64,000 nucleotides of DNA from Rhododendron vialii (lineage: Eukaryota > Streptophyta > Magnoliopsida > Ericales > Ericaceae). The notes under the pieces were generated by a model. That model searched no databases, was not told the origin of the DNA, and worked only from the letters and a program-made list of their open reading frames with translations. This document shows positions 32,624 to 49,300 of this stretch, piece by piece. The stretch spans positions 26,686,501 through 26,750,500 of the forward strand of contig NC_080559.1 of the NCBI RefSeq assembly GCF_030253575.1. Direction: 5' to 3'. A program made the translations under genes and the position numbers. Position 1 is the first letter of the stretch. Every line of letters starts with the position of its first letter.

Positions 32624-34210
32624 TCAGTCCAATCCTCTTTCCACCATCATAATTCTCACTCTCTCTACATCCTCCAATCTCCCTGCATTTCTATAGATCC
32701 CCATCAAAAGCTCAAAATTATGTTCATTATCTGGCTCCAACTCAAAAAGATTTTGTGCAGCCACCTCTCCAATATCTACATTACCATGAACGTAGCAAGC
32801 ATATAGCAATGCTCCCCATACAGTTGGACCAGCCTCAAACTCCATCCCATTTACCACAATTTCATAAGCCTCGTTAATAAACCCTGCTCTTCCATAAAGA
32901 TTCACCATACAACCGTAGTGTTCCATGACTGGACTTATCCCATACCTCTCTCGCATCAGCGAAAATAACCTCTCACCATCTTTTACCAAACCCATATTAC
33001 CACAAGCTGATAGCAAAGACACAAATGTGATATTGTCCGGCAAAGCACCAAGGGTCTCCATCCTACTGAAGTAAATAAGGGCTTTCGGGTCCTTGGAGTG
33101 AGCTGAAATTATTGAATTCCATGATACCACATCCATTTTAGGCATCTTCTCAAACAACCAACGCGCTTTATCCAAGTTGCCATGATTAGAGTACAAAACA
33201 ATCAAAGCATTAGCAATTGACAGATCCCATTCAATGCCTCGCCTGAGTATCCATCCATGAACTTGAGCTCCAAGTTTCACTGAAGGCAAACTAGCGAGGA
33301 TGGTGGATATGCCAACAGAGTCAGGTTTGTAACCATCTCGTATCATTAGGCGAAAAATCTCCAATGCTCCTTCCAAAACCCCGTGATGAATGTAACCCGT
33401 AAGCATCGAATTCCACGAAACCAAATCCCGCATTCCAATATTATCGAATACCCTTCGAGCCTTCACAATGTCGCCACACTTCGAGTACATGTCAACAAGA
33501 GCATTGAGCACAAACCCATTGGCCCAAAACCCATGACGAACTATCTGACGATGAACTTCTTCGCCAACCCGGATCGACCCAATTCCACTACAAGCTTTCA
33601 ACACGCGAGGATAAGTGAACTGGTCCGGATCGACCCCTTCCTCCTCCATTTGGAAGTAAAGCGCCAGCGCATCCTCGTACTGACCCATTTCAGCATACCC
33701 GGAGATAAGCGAATTCCATGGAAAAGCGGAGGCGTTTCGCTCAGGCATTTTATCAAACACACGGTGGGCATCTTCGATTTGCCCGCTAGAAGCGTACAGC
33801 TTAAGGAGCTTCGATGATAGGCCGGCGTTTTTTCGCAAAAGCTTCTCGGGTATGAGGCGGCGGATGCGGAAACCGTGATCGAATGCCTGTAGCCGAAAAC
33901 AAGTCTCTAAGATTGAAGAGAAGATTTGGGCGTCAAGTTGTATGCCCTTTTCGACGGATGATTCGAGCTCGACGACGACGGCGTTGAGGGCGTCGAGTTT
34001 GGACTGGGGATGGGGTTTTGGGTTGGTTAGGAGAGGAGTTGGAGATGATTTCGGAAATGGGAGCTGGGGTTGTGTGTTGTGAAGAAAGTGTTTTCGTTTC
34101 TGGTTTTGTTTTCGTTTTCGTTGTTTGAGACTGTTTGTTGTGACGTTGGGATGTTGGGGAGAGGGAAGGTTGCATGAAGAGAGGAGGGATATTGGTAGAG
34201 TGATGTCCAT
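32624..34210 (-). CDS. OTP70: Pentatricopeptide repeat protein, OTP70-like, 528 aa
   Basis: Intronless, as most plant PPR genes are. The first ~70 residues are rich in Ser, Pro, Lys and Asn without acidic residues, typical of a plastid or mitochondrial transit peptide. From ~110 on there are tandem PPR motifs of P, L and S type (SSKLLKLYASSGQIEDAHRV, WNSLISGYAEMGQYEDA, LNALVDMYSKCGDIVKARRV, WNSMLTGYIHHG, ANALIVLYSNHGNLDKA, WNSIISAHS). An E-type C-terminus follows (GPTVWGALLYACYVHGN...LELEPDN-like), with no DYW domain. Sequence and length agree with what I recall of Arabidopsis At4g25270 (OTP70), needed for splicing of the plastid rpoC1 intron. The neighbouring UMP-CMP kinase gene fits that locus too. 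The role here is by homology only. Confidence 0.88.
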   Translation of the reverse strand: MDITLPISLLSSCNLPSPQHPNVTTNSLKQRKRKQNQKRKHFLHNTQPQLPFPKSSPTPLLTNPKPHPQSKLDALNAVVVELESSVEKGIQLDAQIFSSILETCFRLQAFDHGFRIRRLIPEKLLRKNAGLSSKLLKLYASSGQIEDAHRVFDKMPERNASAFPWNSLISGYAEMGQYEDALALYFQMEEEGVDPDQFTYPRVLKACSGIGSIRVGEEVHRQIVRHGFWANGFVLNALVDMYSKCGDIVKARRVFDNIGMRDLVSWNSMLTGYIHHGVLEGALEIFRLMIRDGYKPDSVGISTILASLPSVKLGAQVHGWILRRGIEWDLSIANALIVLYSNHGNLDKARWLFEKMPKMDVVSWNSIISAHSKDPKALIYFSRMETLGALPDNITFVSLLSACGNMGLVKDGERLFSLMRERYGISPVMEHYGCMVNLYGRAGFINEAYEIVVNGMEFEAGPTVWGALLYACYVHGNVDIGEVAAQNLFELEPDNEHNFELLMGIYRNAGRLEDVERVRIMMVERGLD

Positions 34211-34745
34211 TAACAGAGGAGGATAGAAGAAGAGTGGCCAAATAACACGGAAATTGATGGAACCAAAATGGTATTATTTCACCTCCATCAACTAACTTCA
34301 GATGGATCTTTGTTCGGTTTTGAGTTTCGAGAAAAAAATTTGATATAATGCATGATAATTATTAGAGAAATGGATAAATTTATTAGTAATCATACATAGA
34401 ATAAAAAGTTTTTTCTGAAAAACTTGTAAAAGAACGAACAAAGTTCCCCATCTGGCTTGGATCTAAGAACCATACCAAGAGCCTGCCAAGCACATGTAGA
34501 CCGTCCATCTCGACAATCAATGGTTCGGATTGAATACAAACTTATCCAGGTAAGAGTTAAATTCTTCAAATTTGTTTTTTTAATCCAAATCGCTAAAAAC
34601 ACTTTTGAACGGTCCAAATACGCTCAATAAGATGCTTTACAGCATCTTGCTTGGCAACATCTCCGGTTCGCTCTGGCTTGCCGTTTTGCCCTTTTCAGAC
34701 CCCCTCAAAAAAAGCTTGATTTGTGCTACACCGAACGCTGCTCAT
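34211..34745. other. 5' flank of the PPR gene
   Basis: Promoter region of the PPR gene. It includes a weak MITE-like phrase at ~34500-34640 (CGACAATCAATGGTTCGGATTG ... GAACGGTCC). No clear TATA box. Confidence 0.4.
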
Positions 34746-35113
34746 GGAAACAGACAGGGGGCACCGATTGGAGCCACCGATGGGCATGCGGGACCCACTC
34801 CAGATCCTACACGGATGATCCAAGCCGTTCAATAATTTTAAAATAAAAAACTGAATGGGCCCCTGAAAAATTAGCTCAATCCAATAAGCGTAGGTTCTCA
34901 AATCAATCTTCCATTTTTTTTCAAGAATCCAAAATTAGAATGAAAAAATAAAAGTGAATCAAGCACTTACACATATCGGATTGACCTGGTTTTCCATAGG
35001 CCCACTTGGTTTTTTATTTTAAAATTATTGAATTGCTCGGATCATCCTTGCGGGGCCTGAAGTGGGCCCCGCGTCCTGTCGGTGGCTCCAATCGGTGGCT
35101 CTCGTATGTTTCC
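34746..35113. mobile_element. Foldback MITE between the PPR and kinase genes
   Basis: The ends are GGAAACAGACAGGGGGCACC and, inverted, GGAAACATACGAGAGCCACC. The arms pair over ~150 bp (GATTGGAGCCACCGA; GATGATCC(A/G)AGC; TTCAATAATTTTAAAATAAA). It shares the GATGATCC core with the element at 10240-10616, so they are probably one superfamily. No target duplication was identified. Confidence 0.72.
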
Positions 35114-36103
35114 TTAGACTTGGCTCTTTCTCAAAGAAGATTCATGAATTCTGGTGCCCTCTTGCAATTCTTTTTAAGTTTCAACCTCGCAACCATACTC
35201 AATTCTTTTAAGTTTCAACCTCGCGACCATACTCCCCGGAACCCCAATACTTCAAATACTAGTAACATTTTGTTGCTGCGCTTTTTATTGCACTATAAAA
35301 TGCTGAAGGAAAGTATCCCCAGGGCTTAGGGAACCAGAGGCAGATTGAGAATCATGAGATGGTTAAATTTTATTTGCCATTGGCTTTTGAAATGCATCTG
35401 ATACATGACTTAAAGTCTGAGGTTTGCTGTTTGGGGGGACAATAGAGATGTCTAGTTTAGTTCTACACATCCACGCTGGAATGAATTTATCTCATAACGG
35501 AAGTCATTGGATATCAGATGAGCTTTCTTCCTGTACAGACAGGCATGCACTAGGAGTTGGGCTACAACAACGTAACTTTTCATTACAACAAGCTATTCAT
35601 CCGCACCAGTTGACGCGACAAATGGGGGAACAAAATTTATTTGCCTCTGGTATTGTTAGTGGCTAACCCATCAAACATCCCAAGTAAGTGGGGGGGGGGG
35701 GAAAATGGGCAACTGATAAACCAATAGTCCACATTGCAAGGTGCAAAAAGAGGGAAACAGCCGGCTGAATGCCATGATCTCTCAAAATCGGTTTTGTTCT
35801 TCGACCATTCAGCTTCTTTTTATTTAGTCGCCTGCTGCCATGTAACACCGATTTAAACCTGCAAAAAGGCTCCCCATATCATACATATATTGGTCCACTT
35901 CACCAAGTAAATGGACAAATAATCATGTATTCCCAGATGAAATACCCGCTCAACTTTGTGATGTTTACGTGTTCAAAACATAATTCCACGCACAAAGCAC
36001 AGACAGCCATCAAGTTTAAAGCAATAAACAATTGAACAGTTATATTGTGGGGTCTTAGGTGAGGAAATGTAGGCAATCTCTGCTTCCTCTAAGTTTTCAA
36101 TAA
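35114..36103. other. Spacer without recognised gene
   Basis: A 36-38 bp tandem duplication (TTCTTTTAAGTTTCAACCTC) lies near 35168-35235. No coding region was supported. Confidence 0.45.
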
Positions 36104-36237
36104 TTCTAGCACCACACCCAAATACACACCAAAACACACACCCACACTCACATGAGTGGTGGGTCCCGCAAGCTCTAGTGCGTGCGGGACCCACCACTCA
36201 TGTGAGTGTGGGTGTGTGTTTCAGTGTGGTGCTAGAA
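36104..36237. mobile_element. Near-perfect 134-bp hairpin (MITE)
   Basis: TTCTAGCACCACAC at the left pairs with GTGTGGTGCTAGAA at the right. The arms (about 60 bp, one small bulge) include CACTCACATGAGTGGTGGG and GCGGGACCC, and the loop is only a few bases. It lies ~430 bp downstream of the kinase stop. Confidence 0.75.
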
Positions 36238-36666
36238 TAACCCTTCAGTTATAATGCTTGTAGTTGAGAATCTGATAAACTACAAAAATGTGATCAAGAA
36301 TATTAGTGTCTAAAAGATTAGTATAGGGCGTATAGCCAAATAGGGTGATTTCAAAAAATCCTCGATGTAGTCATATGATTCTTTGACAAAAATATTAAAT
36401 CCTTACTGAAATATACTGGTTCAAAGAAAAAAGATTGGAGAAAAATACAATCATCAAGGGATAAGTGGTAAAGACCAAATCAGGGAAGCAGACAAGAAGG
36501 AAAAGGAGTCAGTGCAGTCAAAATCTCTCTTAATTTTGTGTGGAAGAGACCATAAAGAGTTGGCTAAACAGCATATGGCCAACTCGATTTGAAGGATAAA
36601 GGGAAAACTACCTTATACCCCCTTCGTGAAATGGTATTATTTGTCAGAACAATATATGTGTATCAT

Positions 36667-40970
<4,304 letters not shown>

Positions 40971-40996
40971 CTCTCTCTCTCTCTCTCTCTCTCTCT
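40971..40996. repeat. (GA)n run in the kinase 5' leader
   Basis: CT on the + strand, so GA in the mRNA, ending directly at the initiator ATG (40970). Confidence 0.9.
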
Positions 40997-41118
40997 GATC
41001 GTTTTGTTTGGTTTGGTTCACATCCGATGTTCATTGAGACGTTCCGTCGAGCTTTTTCAGTGTCATATCATATGACTATTTACGAACTACTCCTGTCCGT
41101 ACAGTCCAGAAAATAATA

Positions 41119-41343
41119 CTCCCTACATCCGGTGTCCGAGCGCAAACTAGACAAACACAACAAAAAAAAAAAAGACATTACGAAAGAAGCATATTTTTTT
41201 CAAAAAAAAAATCTAATTTTATTTTACAATCTGATAGGACTCACTGCCATTTATTAATTTGTGAAAAAAATTTGATTTCTTAACGAAATAAATGCATTTT
41301 TTTAAAAACTTAAATTTGCACGCTGAATTAAAGACGGAGGGAA
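41119..41343. mobile_element. Stowaway-type MITE upstream of the kinase
   Basis: CTCCCTACATCCGGTGTCC at the left and the inverse TTCCCTCCGTCTTTAATTC at the right, with TA on both sides (41117-41118, 41344-41345). Confidence 0.72.
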
Positions 41344-41899
41344 TACTATTTGGGACAAAATAGTCTATGGGCTCGGTGGCCCAGATTTGTCTGAAAATGT
41401 GGCTACCCTAGGCCCAAAAAGTAATAACGAACGAACCTTTCCTGTGATCTCTCCAATAAGATAGAAAATTATAGTACATTACACTGATAAATATTCCACT
41501 AATTCCTCCACACGATGATGGACCGAGGGGCGAATGAGAATGGGCGACGTCCTGAAAGCGCTTTCCACACAGTTGACTGGGATTTTTTGTATTTGAAGGT
41601 AAGGCTTTTCCTCCTCTGTTTATCTTTTGGATTGGATTACAACTTGTGTAACTACCCACATATTTTTAGGAGAGTGAGTTACATCAGGATGAGGCGGAAA
41701 CCATGGGGCACTGCCGTGCATCTATTGAGATAATCTAAACCGTTCATCTTGTAGAGCTCGCAAAATAATGTATTCACACAAAAAATCAATTTTTTCGGGC
41801 ATTCGTAGGTATATCAAAAAATTGAAGTTTGATCTATAAAACGGACAGCCTGAATTCTGTCAATAGTTTTTAAGTTTGAACGTGCATGACCGTCCGTCC
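41344..41899. other. Spacer without recognised gene
   Basis: MITE-like phrases (AAACCGTTCATCTTGTAGAG, 41740) without resolvable ends. No coding support. Confidence 0.4.
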
Positions 41900-42386
41900 G
41901 TTAAAGAGGCTTTGACTAAGTTCCACAGCTTCTCTGGCCTTCAACCAAACCTCCGAAAGAATGCTAGTATAGTATCTTTTTCTCAGGAGTTAATGGAAGT
42001 TCCCTCAACTCCATCCTTCCTATTCCCCAAGCTTCCTTGCCAGTAAAATACCTAGGGGTTCCTCTCATTTCCTCTAAACTTTCTTATTCAGATTGTTATC
42101 AACTTAAGGACAAATTTTGCAGAGAATTCAGAATTGGTCCGATAAGCTTCTTTCCTTTGGGAGGAGATCTCAACTTATTCAGTCAGTTCTTTGGAGCATG
42201 CAAAACTATTCTATCTTTATCTTACCCCAGAGAATGCTCAAGGAGATTGATGGGAAGTGGAAGGGGGTCTGTCTCAGGCAATCAGGGGCTAAAGATCAAT
42301 GGGATTGGTTTGTGTTCCTAAAGTCTAAAGAGGAAGGAGGCTTAGGTTTCAAACCTCTCAGGCTTTGGAATAAGGCTAGCATATGA
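41900..42386 (+). mobile_element. L1-type LINE fragment (reverse transcriptase, 3' part)
   Basis: Three reading frames in succession give the plant L1 RT C-terminal region: FHSFSGLQPN..., then LPVKYLGVPLISSKLSYSDC..., then RIQNWSDKLLSFGRRSQLIQ and EEGGLGFKPLRLWNKAS. Frame switches and a missing stretch show it is dead. It lacks the endonuclease, and at its 3' end it runs straight into a (CT)n tract instead of poly-A. It is a 5'-truncated remnant of about 490 bp. Confidence 0.82.
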
Positions 42387-42387
42387 A

Positions 42388-42461
<74 letters not shown>
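42387..42461. repeat. (CT)n microsatellite at the LINE break
   Basis: About 37 CT units following AATCTGT, at the end of the LINE homology. Confidence 0.97.
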
Positions 42462-42463
<2 letters not shown>

Positions 42464-43374
42464 GTTGGGAAGCTCTTTTGTTGCTACCGTTGATGTGCTC
42501 CAGGGTACATTTGGCAATTGAAGTGACTAAACAATATACCATATAAAAAAATGCCGTTCAAAGAAGAAAAAAAACTGTACACCAAGTCGCCTTACACATC
42601 TATAGAGAACTTCTAATTGCAAAACAGTTAGACTTGCAAGGATAATCGCACCGCCAACCATGGGCTTGTTGAACACTCAGGGAAGCCATGCAAAAATGAT
42701 TCATGTTAGTTCCGATGAGGGTCCACTATAACCTATGTCGTACCAGCAAGAGAGATGACCACTTGTACTACCCAATGCCTCCAAATTGCTCTTGATCCTT
42801 TACAGTCTTACAGACATTAAAACCGAGAGGGAAACTTAAAAAAAGTGTGATATTGTGCAGTGGTGGTGGTGAAAAAGAATAAGCATTGTGAGTTTCAACA
42901 CATAACAGAAGACCCTGATATTCTGTCAGTTTGTCTTAGGATGAAATCAAATACAGAAACAAAACTTCTCCCAGACAAACTTGTGAAATTTCACCCTAAA
43001 GCTATTGTCCACGAACTCCTATACGACCAAAAGGTCCAAAACTGACTAAAAAGAAAATAAAATCTATCCTGTCGAAAGATCATGTATGTATTCACAAACA
43101 GAACACGTGATCAAAATTAAATCTGCACGTTCCCCATTCTAATGAAATGGCTTTCTTCCATCTTCAAAACTGAGGCCATTTGCATGCCTACTTCACCCTA
43201 GTTGTGATCTCATTTTGTCCTTATCAGCTAGCTCGAAGATAGAGGCTCCATAAGAGCTGCTGGGCTTCGAGACTTGGAACTTCTCATCATTATCTGACAT
43301 GTGGAAGCCAAGCTGAGCGCAGGGAGATCCAGTGGTGAAACAGGACCTTTCCGCTTAAGGAATCACACAAACTA
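42462..43374. other. 3' flank of the IRE-type kinase
   Basis: Spacer between the LINE/microsatellite and the kinase stop codon. The last ~250 bp are probably 3'UTR. No other gene was recognised. Confidence 0.5.
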
Positions 43375-46300
43375 TCATGGAATGGACTGTTTGGAGGCAT
43401 CTGGTGATTCCTGAGCGCTCTTTACAACAAAATCATAGTTGATCGAAGCCAGCTGAGACAAGTTCTGGGAACAAAGGAAAATACTAACACCGTTAATCAT
43501 TTGAAGGGCAAAACTATTTCTTAAGGATAACTAATCATTTAAATAACCGCCTGTCACTTTCACTAAAATGAAAAGTGATACATAAACAGGTTGAAATCAA
43601 TTCATTTCTGTGTGATCATTAGCTATTTTCTCCATTCTAACAGCAAATATCTAAGGGTAGCAAGTCTCACCTTAAATGAGAAATTGCTAAATGAGTAGAG
43701 CACATTAAGGTTTGGCGCACTGAAGTCTGCCAAATGTCCGCAATCATCCACCTGTTATCAAGACGCATAAGAGTTAAGAGAGGTAATTAGCTGAAGCAAG
43801 AAAATAAAGTGAAGTTGATCAAATCACAGGGAGACATACCAATGGACATGGAAAGGGCACGAATGAGTACAAAATCCAATTACATCATCTTTTCGTCAAA
43901 TTAATTCAAGATATGGCCATATGCATATGCATGTCAGTATCTATTTTGTAATTGAAGCAATCAGATCTGAATTCGCAAAATCTTCAGCTCGAGCTACTTA
44001 TTTTTTCAGATATTTGAATTTTGATCTGACTAACAAGTGTCACATGCAGAGAGATTCACAAAATGTAATAAAAAAAGCATACTTACATCTTCCTCGGGTG
44101 TGTAGCATGAACCACTGCTGCAAGAAATACTGCATGTGTCAGTCAGGTCATCAAAGTCACTGCCTCCTCCAACATTGTCATCTTCTGAATTCCAAATGTA
44201 GCGGCTCATAAAATAACTAGTATCATGCGCTTCAGCTGAAGGTATGAACATCGCCTGCGCATAACAAACAACCTCAGGGAACTGCAAATTTATTTCTTGT
44301 TGATTTCTTTCTGTCTAGAAAAACAAAGATTCAAAAGAAAGACCTTTTGCCTTGCAAGTGTGTCCCAGTTGATGTCCTTGAAGAAAGGATGTTGCTTTAC
44401 CTGCAAAAATTAACTGATAGTCTTGCTATGTTTCATTGCCGTCTATAGTTTCAAAGAAGTCTTGATTGGTATGCAAAAAAGATATACCTCTCTGGCTCCT
44501 GTTGCCCCTAATCTTTGAACTGGGTTTTCAATCAGCAACCTGAAATAAAGGGGGGAAACAATATAGTTGAACATTTGACTTTGCATCCATAAAACCATTC
44601 ACCGATATGTTCTAGCTCCTAAACGCATTCAGGACAATGAACTAATTATAATTCCTAAAGGACTTGAGCAACATGTAAAACTGAACTTTGGGAATGTGAG
44701 AAGGAAACAACCTAGTTTTCATGAGACACTAGACAGTTAACATGGAAATAGATCCACACTCATCCATTTATGTCACAAAACAAAGGGTTCTGAGAATTTT
44801 CCTTATTTCTTTTTTCAGACCTTGTTTTATTTGTAAAGCAACACAAGAGGGTTGTTCAAAATCGCCAGTACAAGTACAGAGCACGAGCAACACCATCTGC
44901 TAAATACACGTACATATGGTTTAAATGATACAAGACCAACTGAATCTCTAAGTGCAAAGTGAAATGAGGGGTATGTTGATGTATGTCATGTTGCCATTGT
45001 GGGAGGGATCTTTGTGTACACATTGCCGCTCCTAGCGAGTCTGCAACTGCTTTAAAACTAGGACCGCCAGTGCAATGTTGAATGCCATAAAAGACACAAG
45101 TTACGAACTCGATCCGACAAGTGGTATTCAAAAGAAACAAATCTATATGTGGCCAATAAAGATACAAAAGAATATCCGAATGGATAACATGGAATGTGAG
45201 AGTCAATGCAATGATACTGATTGAGGTCTACCAAAGAGAAAATAGAAAAGAACGCAATTTTAAGTTATCTCACCTTACTTACATTCAGGCTCCGTTTGTT
45301 TGGGCGTAAAATGTTTTCCGGTAAACTGTTTTACCTTTTTTCCGGTGTTTGGTTGTGGAAAAAATTAGAAAAACATTTTACATGTAAAACATTTTCCATC
45401 AATTGGATGAAAATGACTTACCCTTAAATCTTTCGTAAGTTATTTTCCGAAATGAACCCGCTGCCTTCTACTGCAATTCTCACTACTCAATTTTCTTGAT
45501 CGTCTGTCCTGACCCACGTTCAATTCCAATATTCTCAGATCTCTTCACCGTTTAAGCCCTCCCCTCTCTCTCTCTCTACACTATTTTGTTGATTTCTGAA
45601 AATATTTTCAAGTGCCAACCAAACACCGTTTGTTTTCTGAAAAAACATTTTACATGGAAAATATTTTACATTGTAAAACATTTTGCATCGAAACAATGGA
45701 ACCTCAATTTCTATCTCCACATACTTATACAGCACCAATTTGTTTGCAAAAGGAAACTATCAAAAACAAATATGACCAAGTAGTGATCAAATGGCATTTC
45801 AACCAATGACAGTGATGCATGATTGTCCCCCAAGCATTATCAAACAACAAAACTCGCAAAAATAGGTCCCTGAGGCTGAAATTGCATGTCATTTGATTTC
45901 AAGAATACGTTCATAGATGAATTTGCAAACTTACTTGTTAATTAAGTCATGTGCTTCAGAGCTCATTTCCTCTGGTATCCTAGGCCAGGGTATATATCTA
46001 TTCATAATGTTGTCGAAAATTTGCTGCAATACAACATGATCCATCAGCTAAGATACTAGAGTCGTGTGCCAACCAAATCTAACATTTTTCATTTAAGCAG
46101 TCTGATATCAGAAAGAAAAGTACGTATGCATCATATACAGATTGACATCAAACTTAACTATTCTATCCGAAGGTTTAAGCATTGACCAAGTACTAAAAGT
46201 GCATAACATATTGTAGATGACACTTGACAGATTCTTAGAAAGAATAGCAACAGGTGCCCATGTAGGGGCTCTACTGTTTTAGCTTTCACACATCTAATGT

Positions 46301-49300
46301 CTTTACAAATTTCTACAGATCCACAATGTGTTGTGGTGGAAGATATAAAAGGAACAGGAATAGCCCTAGGCCCCTAGCACAACCAATTAACAATAAAAGT
46401 GATAAACAATTGATCCACTGTGGCTTATCAAAAAAAAAATTTGATCCACTGTGATCATGAATTCATTTTGCAAATTTTGAAACCCAAGGGGATATATCAG
46501 AGTATACCAACCAGATATGAATATGTAGGAAAAGACACCCATCAATAGCTTATATTATTCTCGTATCAGTTCCAAAAATCAATAATTGTCATTCTTGTTC
46601 AGGATTATAATGTCCCTACCAAAGAAGGCCAACAAATATGATGAAATACACTGAAGACATCTACCGCTGAAATGAGATCTTCGAAGAAGAAGAAAAATTA
46701 ACATGTCATTGTTTTGGATCTTGGTGCAAATAAAATTTCCTTCTGCGAGGAATCAAATCTTGAACAAAGATAAATGTTGCTAGGTCTAATAATCTATACG
46801 GTATATGCTCTTTCTTGTTAACATTTAGGTGCTCCCATACTTCTGCATCTCATCGGGGTTATTAACTGATCAAACATCCCAAGACTTTATACTTGCCACC
46901 GCAGAGTAATTGCACAACTTGAAATTAGCATAGTGTTAAAATCTTTGACTAGCTTAAGTGGATGCCCATATTTTTTTGAAAAAAAGGACTAATCTACAAA
47001 ACAAGAAGACCAACTTAATTGGACCAGAAAGTAAGAAACTTCAGAAGAAATCGTATTGCTATATGGAAAACTGAGAGAAACATTAGTGTAAAGTTTAGCA
47101 ATATTATACAACAGGGAGAAAGGCAACCTTTACATCCAATTCTTCAAACCGTCTTACATTTTAAGTAAACCAACCAAGGTTATGAAACAGAATAACACAT
47201 GAAGTCCGACTATAATTCATTTCATTTTTTACCAAACATAATGATAACAGCTGACTATTTGTGGGTGCAATTTCTGTTAGTAGATTCCAAAACACAATAC
47301 AAAGATAAACTATTTAGAAGATAAACTTAGAACAAGTTGTTTGAGATGATATGAGCATGTGCAACGTGGGCCGACTGCCATGAGTTGCGACTATAAATAA
47401 GAGTGCCTGATCCATGTTGATAGTGCTAAAAGAAATAGGTTAGTCTAACAAGATTAAGGATTAAAGTGACAAGAAATGACATGACTGTTGAAATGGAATT
47501 CAGGATATGATTTCAAATAGAGCCAACTGGAGGGTAGATCCATATCTTCAACACCAAGTAACTAAGAAAAAGATTGAAGAGTTGAGTTGAGTTGAGTTTT
47601 AATCGACAATAACTACTAAAGTACATATGTTTCCACACTTGCTATATGTTCAAACTTGATGCAGAAAGAAGAAAGGTTACAGGGAAAATAGTCAAATTAC
47701 AATGAGACAATTGCAAATGCCTATGGTGATAAGAACACATATAGTCCATCAAGAAGTCTATGGTATGTCCAGGTAACTTACCTGGGGATGATCGGCATTA
47801 AAAGGAGGGATTCCTACAAGGAGCTCGAAAAGAATAACACCCACAGACCACCAATCTGCTGTAGCACCTACAATAGGGATAACGCAAAGGTAGTACAACT
47901 CAGAATTAGGGATAAAAGAGGAGAAATAATAAGCACAATGGTGTACAGCATATGTAATAACCATTCAGCGAAAAAATTCCGAACCATGTCCTGTCCCAAG
48001 AAGTATCTCAGGTGCCAAATAATCAGGGGTGCCAACAACTGATTGTTTTTGGCGCTCTTCTCGTTTTATCGATGGCTGGGTTGCAGGCTTTGGTTCACCG
48101 ATGCCAAGAAGAGTAGTGGTACTACTAACTGGTGGACCTGATAGGTCATCTGTACTGTTGATGAGACCTACCTTTGAGAGCCCAAAATCTGTCAACTGTA
48201 ACCGAAGGGATTAGATTTATGAGAAGCGCCAAGTAGTTTCACAATTAGCATCGCAACATGGAGAGAACAACAACAAAACCCATTTAGTCCTCAATCATTG
48301 GGGGTATGAGCGGAGGAGGATTGGGGGTATGGGCGAAGGAGGATTGGAGACAGACCAAACCTTTAGCAATATGCACAAAGTGACTGAATTTAGAATACCA
48401 CTGAAATAGTAGCCCCCTATACCTGTTTTGCTACGGAACCATGCCCCCGAATCAAAGCCAAATGGCATCAGAGAGGGCAGGCCTAGAAACCCAAATCAAT
48501 TTATATGCACATTACCATGCTTCCTTCATTGAAAGTCCAGAGCATCGGTATGCACAGTAACATGGAGAGAAGTGAGAAGAAAATAAAAAGGATATCAAAG
48601 AGGATAACAAAAGTTTTCAAAGTTCACAGCTTTTTAAGGCCCAGAGATATTTTTTTCTGAAGCACTACTCTTCTTCCTCCCCTCTTTAAATGTTCTATTA
48701 TGTGAGCCGTGAGGTACAAACCCATTAACTAAGTCATACATATCTGTCAAGCAGTTGAAGTTACAATTACAAATATATGATATTTGCTTGATTATTGCAA
48801 CAAAACCCATTGTCGATGTTCTCTATCATATATGAAAGTTCACTGGGTCATGTACATATGTGAAAAACTTGTAGCTAAAAATATTGACCTTGATGTGACC
48901 ATCTGGACCTATCAACAAGTTATCAGGCTTCAAGTCTCTATGAATGACATTTAAGGAATGCAAATATTCCAATGCGAGGACCTGCAAGTAATAGACCAAC
49001 TATATTTAGCATTATTTAAAAAACTTGAATTGAGAAAAGGCTAGCAAAATGAAAAGGAAGAAAGTGGGCACTTCTAAGTTAGTTTTGAAAATGCAACCAA
49101 TTTCTTACAAGTTCTGCAATATATACACGTGCCATGCCTTCATCTAAGCATCCTAGATTTCTCAGCAAAGAGTAAAGATCTCCTCCATTCAAGTACTCCA
49201 TGACCAAGTAAAGATTTTCCCTACCTGTGAAGGAGTAGAAAAACCGGACCTGTTCACAGTAAACAACAAAAAGTTATTTTTACGTGCAAGGTTCAACTTG

